Source: Pseudisothecium myosuroides (lineage: Eukaryota; Streptophyta; Bryopsida; Hypnales; Lembophyllaceae). From it: a stretch of DNA of 64,000 nt. The translations under genes were made by a program, and so were the position numbers. Shown piece by piece: positions 46,650-59,750 of this stretch. Location: assembly GCA_951799445.1 (NCBI GenBank), contig OX637289.1:30194245-30258244 (forward strand), written 5' to 3'. Under the pieces are notes generated by a model that had not been told where the DNA came from, did no database searches, and saw only the letters and a list, made by a program, of their open reading frames with translations. Each line of letters starts with the position of its first letter. The stretch's first letter is position 1.

Positions 46650-49317
46650 CCCACCTCCATCACAAGTCCCACAACTTCTTCACGATCTTCCCCAGACCTC
46701 CAGCTCCTCCCAAACTCCCGCTGCATCTCGATCGGTCGATCGATCGATCGACTCCTGGACATTCAAAAAACACGGGATCCACCACAAAGATCGAATCCAC
46801 CTCCGCTAGTGCAAATACATATGTCTGTATCACTCTCGAGCTAGCTCCCACCCAGCTCACAGACACCACAGAAGTGGAGCTCTACCTCCAGGTTGGCCCG
46901 GGAAACGAACGCAGCCACAAGATGAAGCTCACATTGAGTGTTCGGCTGGCTAGCTGATGGTAAGTTCGTTTCAGCCAAGTCCGTGCTTGTTATAATTCCT
47001 TCCTGTCCCAACAATCGGTAGGCCGGGGTAGGTGCCGGGAGTAATGAAGGTGGGAGGACTTCAGTTAGTTACGGAGGTTTTGAAGGTCTTAACTCTTATG
47101 GGAGGAGCACTCTTAATAGTGGCGCGTATTTGCGCCAGTATGTTTTAGTAGTATACATTCTCAACTTTCAAATGTCCTGCACTGATACATTATGGCCTTA
47201 GAGAGGGCACAAATAGGGTCTCTTACCTTAAGACACACGGTGGTGCAACTATTTGCAAATAGGGTGGTTGTGGAATTACTTAGCTCGAGCTCCCGGTCTT
47301 AAGGCAGGAGATTGATTCTGTTTGCGCCACAGTTCAAAACCCACTGCATTTGCACCGGCCTTCCAGTTCCTTCCTGGCCATGAGCGGTGTGTGTGCGCGC
47401 GTGTGAGACTGTGTGAGTGAGTGAGTGCCGCTTGAGAATTGGTGTGAAGTGGGGGTGGGACTGGTGAATGATGATATAAGTTAATATGGTGTGCAGAGTT
47501 ATTAGCCTGGGAGGTGTGATTATAAGGCGTGACAGGGGTGGCAGATTCTCCGACGTCGGGGCGGGGTGGGGGGATCTGACTAGGGAGGAGAGTCTGGCAT
47601 GGCAGAGAGATTGGTGAGGTGATGAACTGGTGATTGTTGGGGTTGGTGAGGGGCGTTGATGGCAGCACAAGGTGGGGGTGCTTGCCCTGTATACGGGACT
47701 CATTTGGGCATTCAATGGTTATCTTCCTCTTGCAATGGATGAAACTGTTCAATTCCTGTTTAACTCCTAAACGCCGGGGGAGCCATTTCATGGCGTTTGG
47801 ATGGCTGTGTGGTGCTATGGAGGGAGATTAGAAACAGTTTTTCATCCATTTCTTTTTCCTTGACCTTTCACAAAGGATTATGAAGAGTACCCAAGCGAAT
47901 TTGTAGTTTTTTTAGTGTTTGTTAATTTGTGAATGAGAAGTTGGTAAAAAAAACGGATCACAAAAAATGCTATTTTTAGTGTATTTTAGGAAGTTGTTGC
48001 TCCTTGCTTTAGATCTGAAATTTCTCAACAAAGATGATATTTTTTGAGTTTGAACCCAACTAATGATATGAAGTCCATCTATTCTAGTTTATACTCCAAT
48101 TGGAAATTTGGAAAAATTTGTAATATTGAATATTTCATTGCAATTTGAACTTTGGATGGATTTTCAATGTATCCTACATTCTAATTATAGAATGGCACAG
48201 AATTCAAGTTTACACCATGATGTTTGTTACTATAATGTACACCCATAGTGAAATTTTCAGATTTTTTGAAATTATTTTCTATTTGATATGATTTTTCTTC
48301 ATTCTACCTTCAATAATTTTCAAAAAAATCAAATTTTCACAAAAAATCTAAAATTTTGGTGAAGTAAAGAAGACATGTTATTTCATCTCTGAAAAATAAA
48401 TCAAAAAAATTTCATGCATATCTTGTCACAAAATGGCAGCAAACTAAGTGAGGGGCGGTGAGGCTTAAAATCAGTGGTTATAGGCCCGTCCTTTAAGGGT
48501 TAAAAAAAAAAAATCCTAGAGCATCGCGCGCTCGAATTAGGATGAATGAATAGATCAGCATGGAGGTAACGAACCAACGGACCAAGGAACGAAAGAAACG
48601 ACGAAATTTATCATACACTCCCATTTAGCATGACGACTGTTGTGAAGAACTTCATCATGACTCCAGTGAAATCTAAGCTAGATCGCCAGAAGCTGCATAA
48701 CACTGGCAGTGATCGATGCTTTGGGCATTCCCCTGATGAGAAAAAAAATGAATTCAAACTTTAAAAAATCCCTGCTCGCTCTTGGGGAAGGTGTTGGCAG
48801 GGGAGGTTCATGACAGAGCTCCTGGTTGATAAGTTAAGTTTAAGTTCCTTTGTGTGTAAGTTAGTGTTAGTACTGGCAGGGCTTTGAATTGCAATAAAGA
48901 GGAAGGCTTCAAGCGGTGCACGGAAGGGGAACCCCGTCTCCACTCTCAGCAGTTGCTCGTCTCCACTTCTCATTAAGGGGGATGATTGAGCTTGAGTGTC
49001 AGAGATTTTATTTTGAATCTTCCCGAACGTGAAATGAAACTGCGTGATGTGCGAGCTTGACCGGAGTGATGACTGATGACGGGACCGTCAGAGCACCTCA
49101 AAGCGACACTTGTTCTGGTCATTTGATGCGATTATTTGCGAATTCAAGGGAAATGGAACCGAAGAGGTGGAGGTACAGTATAAGGTGAACCCAGCCTGTG
49201 GCAGGCTGAATGATTGGTTTGCCCTGTTGGAATTATTGAAGAGTGAAATCAAATTTCTTTTTCCATACGAAGACAAATGTGAGAAATGGGCTCGCAGAGT
49301 AATTGAAATTTTATTCT
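46650..49317. other. upstream and intergenic DNA, no supported gene
   Basis: After the CER1-like promoter comes GC-moderate DNA to about 47,850, with a 171-codon minus-strand frame (47,276-47,791) that is rich in His, Pro and Thr because of GT-rich iterations and lacks family resemblance. 49,110-49,310 has a plus-strand frame of non-repetitive composition that I could not assign. Confidence 0.4.
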
Positions 49318-49600
49318 TTAGACAAAATATGAATTTGTTATGAATTTTTGAAGTCTGTTGCCAAGTTGGTCCTAAAGAGTTTCTAGACTACACCAAAACG
49401 TACAAAAAGTGTATCCATAATGGTCATCTTACTCACCTAATAAAAGCAGTCACAGTATTTCTTAACATGGTGAGAACATGAAGGCCTAAAATAGTCACTT
49501 CTTGTGATGAATTTACACTTACAAGGTAGAAGTTCCTACTGCATTCACTAGTCATTCTATCATCATCATCATCCAAGACATTGATTGTGGCCACTAACCC
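49318..49600. repeat. dispersed repeat, copy 2 of 3
   Basis: Same family as 31,836-32,100, with shared TTGTTATGAATTTTTGAAGT, TTCTAGACTACACCAAAAC and GTATCCATAATGG. A short CAT iteration (ATCATCATCATC) interrupts the copy near 49,565. Confidence 0.65.
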
Positions 49601-50439
49601 ACCCTATTGTAGTCCAAATCTCATTCATTGAAAAAAAATCTACCATAGATTGATGCAAGACTATAATGGTGTTTCTTCTAGGTAGTTGTTATAGGTGGTT
49701 AGTCCGGTTTACTTTATATCTAACAAGCAGCCACACTACAATTGGCGTTGTCCTTGTAGCACCAATACACTTCTCAAGTAAAGTACCTACTTTCATTTCC
49801 TTGGATATAGCTTTTGTGGATGCAAAGCCTCCTCCCTAACTTATAGTCCAAAGCCAATTCAACTTCTCTTTTTAAATTGAAAACACAAGGCACCTTGTAC
49901 ACAATACTAGACTCACCTTGAATGGACATCCTTAAAACACAAAAGGCCTTGACTCTCATTGCTTGCTTGAAAATAAAACTTCAGCTCTCATCAGTTGCTC
50001 TTGAAAACTATGGTGGTTTTGAGTCATAAAGGTGTTCCTTCTTTAGACTCAATTCTTTATGTGTTGGAGAATAGATAGTACCTCATTTGTATGGAATAAC
50101 ATTAATTGCATCCACAAATTCTTAATACAAGTTAAAGTAAATAAACTCATAATCAAAACTAATAGCAACTGAAATAATGTATTATTATTAAACATAAATT
50201 ATTTTTATTGGATCTTATTTGCAAGTGAAAGGAGATTCAACGTACTTTAGTATGCATTATTTAAACACCATATAAATAAAATATGAAATTTCAAAGTATT
50301 ATCTGTACATGTGCCAAAAATCAACACTAGGCTCTTTTCAACATTCATGTTTTGATTGTATACATCTTGTATCATCAATCTCTAAATTGTAGTGTTGCTT
50401 TTGGGTCTAAACTTGTGTGTCACATTTTTGGACATTGAC
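49601..50439. other. AT-rich intergenic DNA
   Basis: Nothing recognised. Confidence 0.5.
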
Positions 50440-51010
50440 AAGTATGGGTGCCCAAACGACTTAATTTCTCGCCACCGAAGGGGATCCAAAGTGTCATGAC
50501 ATAGTTTCAAATCCAATTCAAAGTGTTGTAATTTTTGCATCAAATGTCCAAATTCAATCAAACTTGTTGGAAAATATGCACTCTCTCTTTCTAGTTTGTT
50601 TGGTAAAAATTTCAAATCAATCCAAGATGTACTAATTTTTTGGAAGCCAATCAAAATTCATACGTTCAATTTGAATTCACCAAACTACATTTGATGGCTG
50701 CAACTTTGGGGGCTTGTATCTCCTTTATAAAATGTTTGTTTTCAACAAAATTTGTTGAATTATGTTTTCCGTGAAGTCTAGTTATTGTGGTAAAATTTTT
50801 ATGTCAATCCAAGTTGTTTGAATGTTTGGAAGCAATTCAAAGTTCAAAATCCCAACATTTTTGGATTACAATGAACTTTGGCGACTTGTTTCTTCTTCAT
50901 ACAGTGTTAGTTTCCAATAAAAAATTTTGGAAAAGTTGCACATACTAGTTTAGTTTATGTGGCTAAAATTTCATATCAATATAAAAAATTATGAGTGATT
51001 GAGAAGCTTT
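50440..51010. repeat. degenerate tandem repeat, period about 180 bp
   Basis: The motif GG(T/C)(T/A)AAAAT(T)T..AT(A/G)TCAAT(C/A), followed by (T)TTGGAAGC.AATTCAAA, recurs near 50,601, 50,789 and 50,970. Each is followed by CAACTTTGG / GAACTTTGG and CTTGT.TCT. A fourth weaker unit precedes. The units have diverged considerably. Confidence 0.55.
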
Positions 51011-51613
51011 TTAGTAGAAAAAGGTTCACCCTTAGATGTGTTTTTGCAACTTTTTTTTTTTTTTTTTTACATTTGAAAGCCATTTTGCAGACACAATGAG
51101 TCAATTCAATGATTTTTTTTCCACCAATGTATTTGTATATTGTTTTTGAATCATTTTATAATTTAAAGTTTTTCCATTTGAGTAGGTTTAGAAATCAAAC
51201 TTCACCTCCAAATGTGTTGCTAGGAAAATTTCAGCATCTTTTCTCAACACTAAAACATTATGATCTTGCAATCTATGAGGCCAAATTACTCCAAATTTGA
51301 TTTATGTCATCTTCAATACATACACTACAAGATTGTACAATTGAGATTTCTATATCTTAGTGACATTTAGAATTTTAAATCTATAACACTTCAAAAATAA
51401 TGATGTCTTTGAATCCAAAAAGGCCTTGGGGCTTTGAGGGATTAATGTACCACTTGAGCTTGATTGAAGTAATAAAGCTATCAAAGACATGCTAATCTAT
51501 TGGGCCACAATTTATGATCTAGTTTCTCAAAGGATTGAAAAAATTAAGTTTGTTTTTAAACATGGAAGAATAGTATTCAATTAGGTAAGAGAAAGTGGAA
51601 TTGTTTTTTCTAG

Positions 51614-51840
51614 CAAAGTATGAATTAGTTATGAATTTCTAAAGTAATCTCTCTTAAAACCCATAAGTGACACTAGATCATTTCAAACCTATTTAAAGTG
51701 AATCCATAAAGGTTATCTTAATTAACTTAAATGACAAATATTTTTGGAAAATGTTCATAATGTTAAGGCACTATCAAAGCCACATTGTTTATTGGTTTTA
51801 CACCCAAAACACACATGGTTCTATTGTGTCCACTTTGACA
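51614..51840. repeat. dispersed repeat, copy 3 of 3 (diverged)
   Basis: AGCAAAGTATGAATTAGTTA and GAATCCATAAAGGTTATCTTA match the two other copies at 31.8 and 49.3 kb, with lower similarity further on. Confidence 0.5.
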
Positions 51841-53639
51841 TTTGTAAGTTGTCACTTATACACTTGTAAAGGGCCACTATTGCACCTCTCAAAAATGCCT
51901 GTTGCTTCATTAATTTAGAAAAATCGCATTAATGATTCTAATATTCATAATAGGGCCATTACAAAATTGGCCATAATAGTCTTTTGGTTGTTTTTTCAAC
52001 CTTTTTTAGTTCTTCACTAAACCAATGACTACGTTCCATCAACATAAATCTTCTCATGATTTGCTAGCCCACAATGACCTTATCTTACTTGATTTTAAAT
52101 TCCAAAATCAAATAGGGTAGAATTCCTTATATACAAATACTATTAGAATTTGGTCTTTTGCAACTAATTGTAAGTCCTTAAGTTAGCACTTGAAACTCTG
52201 GGTTTATTTTTCACGATTTATTATTAGTTTTTAATGCCAATTCATGCAAAATAGCACGAATTAGTTAGTTGAGAGATATTTGGTACTCGATTTGGTAGAA
52301 GTCCATACCAAATTAGTGAGGATTCTTCCTAAAATCGTGGAAAGCATAAAATACTCTGTTTTTCCATACTTAGGTCTTAGTTAAGTGTCTTAGAGTCTAG
52401 ATTCACGTTTAAGAGAGAAGTGAAGATGTGAGAGTTAGCCAATTCTAGTGTCTTGTCCATGTGAAACTCAACCTGTGGAGTGCATGTGACAACCTGGCTA
52501 AATTATAAGAGTCTATTTTTAGGTTTAAAAGTGTTTAGATCCAATTCATGAGGAACTTGGGTTAGTTATGTGAAGTCTTGTAGGTGATTAAAAATATGAA
52601 TCAGAATGCAAAGTAGAAGAAGGGCGAGGTGATTGGAGCTTACAGAGAGGTGCTTTCAAGATAAAAGCATGCCAAGAGATCATCATTGGACCTAATCATC
52701 CACAATACCATAATGATTTTTCCCTCGAGTGGAAATTATCAAGGAATTGCTAATTTTGGCATCTTTATTGGAGATTTGGTTTTGCCTTTAGTTTTTGGAC
52801 ACTTTCTAGAGGATTGCCCAAAAGTTTTGGGATTTTACAAAACTCCACGATGACTCCATGGAAAGTCAACCACCTTTGAAACTGATGGTATATTAATAGA
52901 AATTACCCAGAGTGTGGCAAAATCTCACTAAAAATTAGATTAGAGTTTTGTGTGCCAAATAAGTGATCTGCCAAGTTTAACAACTTTCTCATAGTCAAAA
53001 GTACCAGAATCAATGACGACATCAAATTTAACAAGAATTTACAACATGGCGGCGGGTTGACCGGCGAACCAGGAGCTTACGGTGTCCGAATGTCGCAAAC
53101 AATGAGTCTTTTCTTGATCTCATGAACCTTCTAGGTAATCATAGCCAATTAATTTTTTTGGAAATTGCAAATTCCAATAGTTGGAGTTTCGACTTTTCTT
53201 TGGAATTATCGTTAATGATTTTTACGAGTATTAACGGCCTGGAGGAAGGGGGCAGAGGATTTTCGAGACTAATTTGAGTCTTCTAAATGCGATGGTGCAA
53301 TTGATTTTTAATTTCAAGTTGTTCTCAAGAAGAAATGAAGAGTTCAATAGTAGGTTTGACTTTTTTAGAGTAATTAGTGGTAATTCTAGGTTAATTTGCA
53401 AAATATTTTTGTGAAAATTGAAGACTGGATTTAGTTAAGATTTCAAATCTTTCCTTTGAAAACCAATTTAAATTAATCTAAAAATATTTGAAAATATCCT
53501 AGGGTTATTCACAAATTATCTCAGGATGAATTAAGTTAATTTCCTAAATATCTTTGGAAAAAATCTTAGATTTTATTTAGACAAGATTTCCTTTCTAATT
53601 AAGGCTTGTTCTAGAAAATTCTTCGATTAAACAAAGACT
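51841..53639. other. AT-rich intergenic DNA
   Basis: No gene. The segment 52,200-53,100 is slightly less AT-rich but stopped in all frames. Confidence 0.5.
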
Positions 53640-53643
53640 ACTT

Positions 53644-54552
53644 GGGTCAAATCACACTCAAAGGTACCAGAAAAGGGGTCAGACGCATTGAAATCTGCAT
53701 TGTATCTTCTTTGAAGCTATTATTTTTTAAGGCTAATCCATTAAATTTAGTCATTTTAGTCCTTTTCTACTAGAAGTTCAAGTCATATTAAGACCAATAT
53801 TTTTTTACTCATAGATAAATCTAAATTTTTCTACTAAAGTTTCAATTGAAGGTTAGATGTCAGCCTATCAGGTTTTTCAATGGTAGAAAAGGGGTCTAAT
53901 TTTTAATGAATAATATTGTGATTGAATTGAAAAAAATTATGTGTATAAATATTCATAAGAGAGAGTAGAAAAGGACTCTTTTGCTATAATTTTAATATGT
54001 TTTCATTTTCTATAATATTCAGAAGTAAAAACATGTGAACGTCTTTTTTAATATAAAAATTAATCCAAATGATGATTGTGATAGAACAAAAAGTGTTTAT
54101 ATTATTCACATTGAGGGTCCTATGAAATCTATTTTTGGAATTGAATGTTTAATTTTTTTTAAAGATTAAATCAAGAATTTGTCAAAATAAATAAATTGAT
54201 TAAAAAATTATATTAATTTTAGTTCAAAATTTAATCACTATAAATTCTTTTTGATAGTTGTATGTTTTGAAAGTTAAAAAAATTTGGATTAAAAAATCTA
54301 TTTAAAATGCTATATTGTAATAAAGACACTAAATTTAGCCTTAAAATTGATGATTTATGTCTTTTGAAAGACTTTTCTTATGAAATTTTTTCTTCATCCC
54401 TTTAAAGGGATGCATTGCTATATTATTCATCCATAAATTTTTTTAAATAATGACAACATCAAAGTAATTGAGAGCTTCAAAAGTTTAGAAAAGGACTCAA
54501 GTCCTGTCCTACAAAAGTAATCCCAATGGTACCTTTGAGTGTGGTTTGACCC
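53644..54552. mobile_element. TIR element with apparent 4-bp TSD (ACTT)
   Basis: The ends GGGTCAAATCACACTCAAAG and, inverted, GGGTCAAACCACACTCAAAG extend to GTACCA (26 bp, one mismatch). Flanking ACTT is repeated directly at 53,640-53,643 and 54,553-54,556. The element is 909 bp with AT-rich interior, no transposase, and repeated AGAAAAGG(A/G)(C/G)TC subterminal motifs. A 4-bp duplication is unusual among plant DNA transposons, so the superfamily is left open. Confidence 0.65.
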
Positions 54553-54556
54553 ACTT

Positions 54557-56189
54557 AGCAAATATCTTAGGGTAGATTAGGATCTAGTTTAGGGTTAGTT
54601 TCCGAGTGAAAGATCAAATATCTCGTGGTAAATTGAGGTGGCGGGGCCTTCAAGTTAGTATAGAAGTCTTCCCTCCAAGATTTCCTGCAATTCTTTTTTT
54701 TATTATTGTTACTCTGTTGAAGTGTGGAAGACCCACACTTCAATTTGTTGACCGATATTCTGTCAATATTATCTATTGAAGCCAAGATACGGCCATCTTT
54801 TGCTCAAATTTGCTTTCTTTTAGTGGAGGATTTGGTTTAAAAGATGCGGGGTTCCCTTTAAAACCAACAACCCATACTAAAAACATTCCATTGGGAGGTT
54901 TAGTCCCCCTAAATGTAATACTTTATGATAAACATACTAACAATTTCGTGATTTGGAACAGAATTTGAACTAGAACCTTAAAGCGGTGAAGCTTGACTTC
55001 GCCAAAAGATTCTAAAATTTTGTTGTATAACAAAGTTTGGTCTGATTAACTCCTAAATTTCAATTACACTGTCATAAATACCTCATTTGGGATTTAAAAC
55101 TCTTGGATACCTTAGAAACTACTTTAATACTTATTTTCGGTTTAAACGCTGTCATGTGTACCTCAGTCAAGGATTAAAATGTACACTTTTGGAACAATTT
55201 GGGACCATTAAACACAAGTTTAGCCTAGGGTTGCCCCTGTACAACAAAGCTTTGACCTTAAAACAAAAATTACCTTTAAGGGGAAGAAATTATCATGGAA
55301 ACAACTATGGCTTGATGGGCTATTTAAACACAAAACCACACCAAGTGGCTCCCTTTCTTTCCGCCTGAATTTGCTCGGGTTGTTTTTTGTGCTCATGTGC
55401 CAAAGTTATGGATTTTTAGTTTAACCTTTGATAGTTTAATTTGATGGTTTAGTCTTTCATAAAATTAGTTAGTTCCCTTTCCTTTAGAAAAAACCTCCAA
55501 AATCTCAAAAAACTTAGATAGAATTGTTTTGTTTTAGTTGTTTAATATGAAGTCTTGTTAGATTTAGTTAGTTTAGTTAGTTTCCCCAAAGACCCAAAAA
55601 ATCCAATAGTTAGAATTTGCTTAGTTTAGAAATTATCCCCAAACCCCAAAATATTAAAAATTTAGAATAGTTTGACTTGGTTTAATTTTTTGTTTTAGTT
55701 ATTTAGGATCAGTTAAAAAAGCCAGAATGAGCCAACATTAAGGAGAGAATTGGGGCAAGAAAGGACAAGTATCGAAACCCCAGACTTGGGTATCAGAACC
55801 CCAGACTCGAGTATCGAAGGAGGACGGGAACGTTCGTCCCCAGGAGCTGCATCGATAGGAGCGGGGAGGGGAACGGAGCCGCGCGACCAATTGCGACAAG
55901 CCACGTGGCTAAACCAGAAGAGCCCGAGCTAAACTAGGAGAATTGAGCTGAACTAGAAGAATGAGAGCTGAATTACAAAAGCAAGAGACGAATTGAAGGG
56001 CTAATTGGACAGCAGTTAGGTCCAAAAGATAATCTCATTTTTTCAAATCAAGGCCTCGGCAGTTGAGAGCCAAGCCACCAAAATTTGATTTTTAAAACAG
56101 ATAACTAACCACCACAACCCTCAAGCACAAGTTTCTTTCACACTAAGCTCCAACTTCTAATTTGCATCAACAAAACAAGAATGAACTAC
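54557..56189. other. intergenic DNA with a GC-rich patch
   Basis: No gene is supported. The stretch 55,745-55,925 is strikingly GC-rich for this region and open on both strands, with a repeated CCCCAGACT(T/C)GGGTATC-like motif; it could be a promoter or LTR remnant. The frame at 55,087-55,368 is Lys/Leu/Tyr-rich and unassigned. Confidence 0.4.
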
Positions 56190-57237
56190 AATTAAAGAAG
56201 GGACCAAGACTGAACATCCCAAAACTGAGCTTTTTCTTGTCACCACTTAACTACTAACCAAACGAATATAAACATATATTTACAAAATATAAAGAGTCAA
56301 GACCTAATAATTCACAGGTACTTCACACGAAAAGTATTAAGATGAGACCCTATGAGGTGGAAAAATATTGCTTTTAAATTGAAGTGACCTCCCAGATGGA
56401 GTCAAGTACTTAAAAAATCACCATGAGAAACTACAAATATTCTAAACAAGCACATAGATATAACAGAAAGTTCAAGTACTTGAAAACTTTTTCTTCTATG
56501 AAAATCAAATAAGGAATTTAAGATCTGAAGGCTCAGCCTCACCTGTACCCGTTCCAAACACAAAACAAACCAATGTAAAGTGAATGAAGATGCATTAGGT
56601 GTCTACAGCTTAAGCAAATTGCTATCTATGTCACAGATCACAAATTCATAATCAAAGAAATCAATAGGTCACAAAACGCAAGGTAAATCAAGCATTATTC
56701 TAAATCAACTATTGCCTAAAGAGACCTTTGTCATTCCAAAGTGAAGCAGGAAGCTCAAGAGTTGCACAAACACAAGCGAGTCTTCTCACAAATCACCACC
56801 ACATGTAACCGTCACAGAAAGAAGGAGAAGTATGGCAAGAGAAAGCCAACATATAGTTATCAATTTGGAGGGAAGACACCATAGAGGCATTAATTAGGCA
56901 ATTTTGAAAATACTGCAAGGTCATGGAGGTGGAGACAACCTAATAATGAGCCACCCATAGTGGATGAGTGGATGGTAGTCATAACCCACTTAGGCTAATT
57001 TAAAACTTAAAATATCCCATATGACTAAACTAATACAACCTATATGTAGATTGACCTGGAATAGTAAAAGGTGAATAATTTTTTAAGGATCTGTTTATCC
57101 TTAATAAAGTTAATTCAAAAGAATAGAACTTTTAATCATGTGCAAAAATTATAAAGTAGAATAGAAATAGGAATAGGCATAGTATTGAATATTTTGGAAA
57201 AAAAAATTTACCAATAAAGGTCTAAGAAATTTAAATT

Positions 57238-57413
57238 TACAATATAAATATAAATATAAATTTACAATATAAATATAAATATAAATTTACAATATAAATA
57301 TAAATATAAATTTACAATATAAATATAAATATAAATTTTAAATATAAATATAAATTTTAAATTTTAAATTTTAAATTTTAAATTTTAAATTTTAAATTTT
57401 AAATTTAAGAGCC
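57238..57413. repeat. AT microsatellite pair
   Basis: About four units of a 26-27-bp TTTACAATATAAATATAAA motif pass into a (TTTTAAA)n run of about nine copies. It lies at the end of unit 1 of the large array. Confidence 0.95.
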
Positions 57414-58115
57414 TACTTCAATTGGCTAAAAATAGGATAATAATCCTAAATATGATAATTATCACACGATAGCAGAAGAAAAAGAAGGATTAAGACTGAA
57501 ACACTCCAAAACAGGGCTCTATCTTTTCTTAACTTAACTTGAAGCAAAACAAGTATCATGACCATGAAATAAACCATTCTAAATCAAATCTCAACATTCT
57601 ATCAAGCTCCACAATAAGTATCGCAATAAGTTTTTGTATACATATATAAAACACTTTTTTGTTTTGAATAAAGTGACATAACAAAAATATCCATAAGCCT
57701 AAGCACAATAGAGCAAAGAATGTCCATGTGCTTGAAAATCTTGTTCCATGAAATCCACAAAAATGGGAGTTGAGGATCTGAAGGCTCAGCCTTACCTATG
57801 CCCGTCCCAAAACACAAAATAATCCAATATTAAGTTAGTCAGGATGCACGAGATGTTTTCAGCTGCAACCAATTGCTCTCTATGTCACATATTCTAAAAT
57901 TTCAAAAAGGAAGGAAAGGAAGGAAAAACAATGGCCATAAGTCACATCAATAGGTTAAACAAATGCAGTAAGTGAAAAACATCCTCCAACATACTATGAA
58001 ACCACAAGACCTTTGCCATTCTCGTAGTCAAGTAACTTGTTAGAAGTTTAAGAGTCACAAATCACTCCACACAATCCCAAGCCAAGCCAAACGCCGCTCC
58101 AAAAATGGTGATGTA

Positions 58116-58415
58116 CATTAGAAGAGATTTGGGGGCATGGGAGGGCCGTTTCAGGCCCGTTCCCAGATCTGTTCTCGATGCAGGAAGGGAGCGTCGCGCT
58201 GCTGTCAGACCCTAATTAACCCCCCCCCCCCAAAAAAAAAAAAAAAAATTGCTTCTGAAATTTAAAAAAAAAACAGTAAGACAAAAAAAAAAATAATCGA
58301 AAAATCCGACGTGGCACTCTCTTGACCACGTCAGCCTGCGCGTGTGGCAGAGTTCCTAGGCAGGGACCTGTCTGATAACTCGCGGGCTCTTAGAGCCCTC
58401 AAATCTCTTCTAATG
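58116..58415. mobile_element. MITE, second family copy
   Basis: Same family as 21,000-21,309. The ends are CATTAGAAGAGATTTG and its complement, with the shared GGGCCGTTTCAGGC, GACGTGGCACTCTCT and GATAACTCGCGGGCTCTTAG blocks. The middle is a C-run followed by A-runs. It sits inside unit 2 of the tandem array and is absent from units 1 and 3, so it arrived after the duplication. Confidence 0.8.
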
Positions 58416-59750
58416 TGGCAATGCAAAGCAACTAAGTAGTCACTAACTTGGAGGGAAAAACCAGAGAGACGCATTTATGAGGTATTTGTGAAACAAATCA
58501 TAAACTCTAGTAGTAGAGACACCTAATAATGTCCACACTCTTAGTGGGTAGGTGGGATTTCCCACCATCCAGACATAGTATAAACTTTTAAAATTTGAAA
58601 TTTCCTTGGAGGACCAACCATAGTGATAATGATCTAGGAAATTAGACATGTAAAGCATGACTAATTTGCATTAACATGGTATAAAAAATACTTGCTAGCC
58701 TTCTTTAAATTTATTTTAAAAAAACACTTAGCTATTTGTTAAAATATTAAAATATTAAAATTTTAAATTTGCATGCAAGGAAATAGACTTATTGAAAGAT
58801 AAAATAACCAAATAGGTATAATTTACCGTTACCAAAGCAAAGAATCTAAAGGCAAACTTTGCATGGCTTTTAAATAAAATAGGATATTTAACCCTAATCA
58901 TAGCTGAAGAAAAAAAAAAAAAACTTTTCTAAAACATTCCCTAATCAGGGCTCCATACTTCAAGGCTTAACTAATCCAGATTAGCACATGAAACAACATT
59001 CCAAAAACTTTGTTAAATTTTGACAAAAAGAACCCATTGTTGTATCAAAAGTATAATAACCCTACCAATCATTACAAGTTCCATCATGGGTCTAAAATGA
59101 TTTCCATTACAAACCACTACAAGTGCTTCCAATCATGAAGAAAAGAAGCTTATCAAAGCATCATGTAGTTGAAGTGACCTCAATAATACATACTTCCAAA
59201 AATCCATCTTAATAAAGTAGACTTGAAGGTATAGCCTCACCTGTGCCCGTTCCAAACACAATACAAACCAATGTAAAGTAAGTGAGGATGTATGAGGTGT
59301 CTTAAGCTAAACTAATTGCTATCTATGTCTCAAGTCTAGCATTTCTTCAAAAAGGAAGAAAGAATGTATCATTTGCATAATCCAAACAAAATCACAAATA
59401 GGGAGCCTCCTCTCAAGACAACCTTAGACATGACAAAAAATTGTCACAATAACACAATAGCTTTCTAACTGGAAGCAACAGCAGCTCAGTGCAACAACAA
59501 AACTTCAAAGTATGTTGCACAACTAGATCACAACATGTAAAACTTAAAAGAAAGAAAACTTACAAGTTTCCAACTAATTTTGGACATCTCCCAGCTTTCT
59601 AAAGCCGCCCTTCTTAACTTCACTTTTATCAAGTTAATTCAAAACCACTACTAATAAGTGGGTGGGTGGGTGGTTCTTAAGCATAGATGCTTAATTACCT
59701 GACAGTTAGTAATTCAAAGCTGGCTTATTACAAGGGTTAGCATGTGGCCT

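Larger units (their letters stand above)
56190..59750. repeat. three-unit tandem array, unit about 1.3-1.4 kb
   Basis: Each unit begins with an AAGACTGAA(A/C)..CC(A)AAA(C)..GGGCTC/GAGCTT block (about 56,207, 57,493 and 58,925). It then has AAGG(C/T)(T/A)(C/T)AGCC(T)TACC/CACCTG..CCCGT(T/C)CCAAA (56,529, 57,779 and 59,227), GGATG(C/T)A..GAGGTGT, TTGCT(A/C)TCTATGTC, and near its end a CCTAATAATG..GTGGGT/GTGGATGAGTGG block. Unit 2 is longer because it contains a MITE (58,116-58,415). No frame is conserved across the three units except a short minus-strand VFGTGTGEAEPS-like peptide, so coding status is doubtful. Confidence 0.8.

Noticed and set aside
47276..47791. Minus-strand frame of 171 codons
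   Set aside because: Rich in His, Pro, Thr and Ser from GT/GAG iterations; no domain, and an overlapping frame is equally long.
49110..49343. Plus-strand frame of 77 codons with balanced amino-acid composition
   Set aside because: No family recognised, no upstream exon visible, and its end runs into a dispersed repeat; insufficient for a gene call.
55087..55368. 93-codon plus-strand frame
   Set aside because: Biased Lys/Leu/Tyr/Asn composition in AT-rich DNA and no recognisable family.
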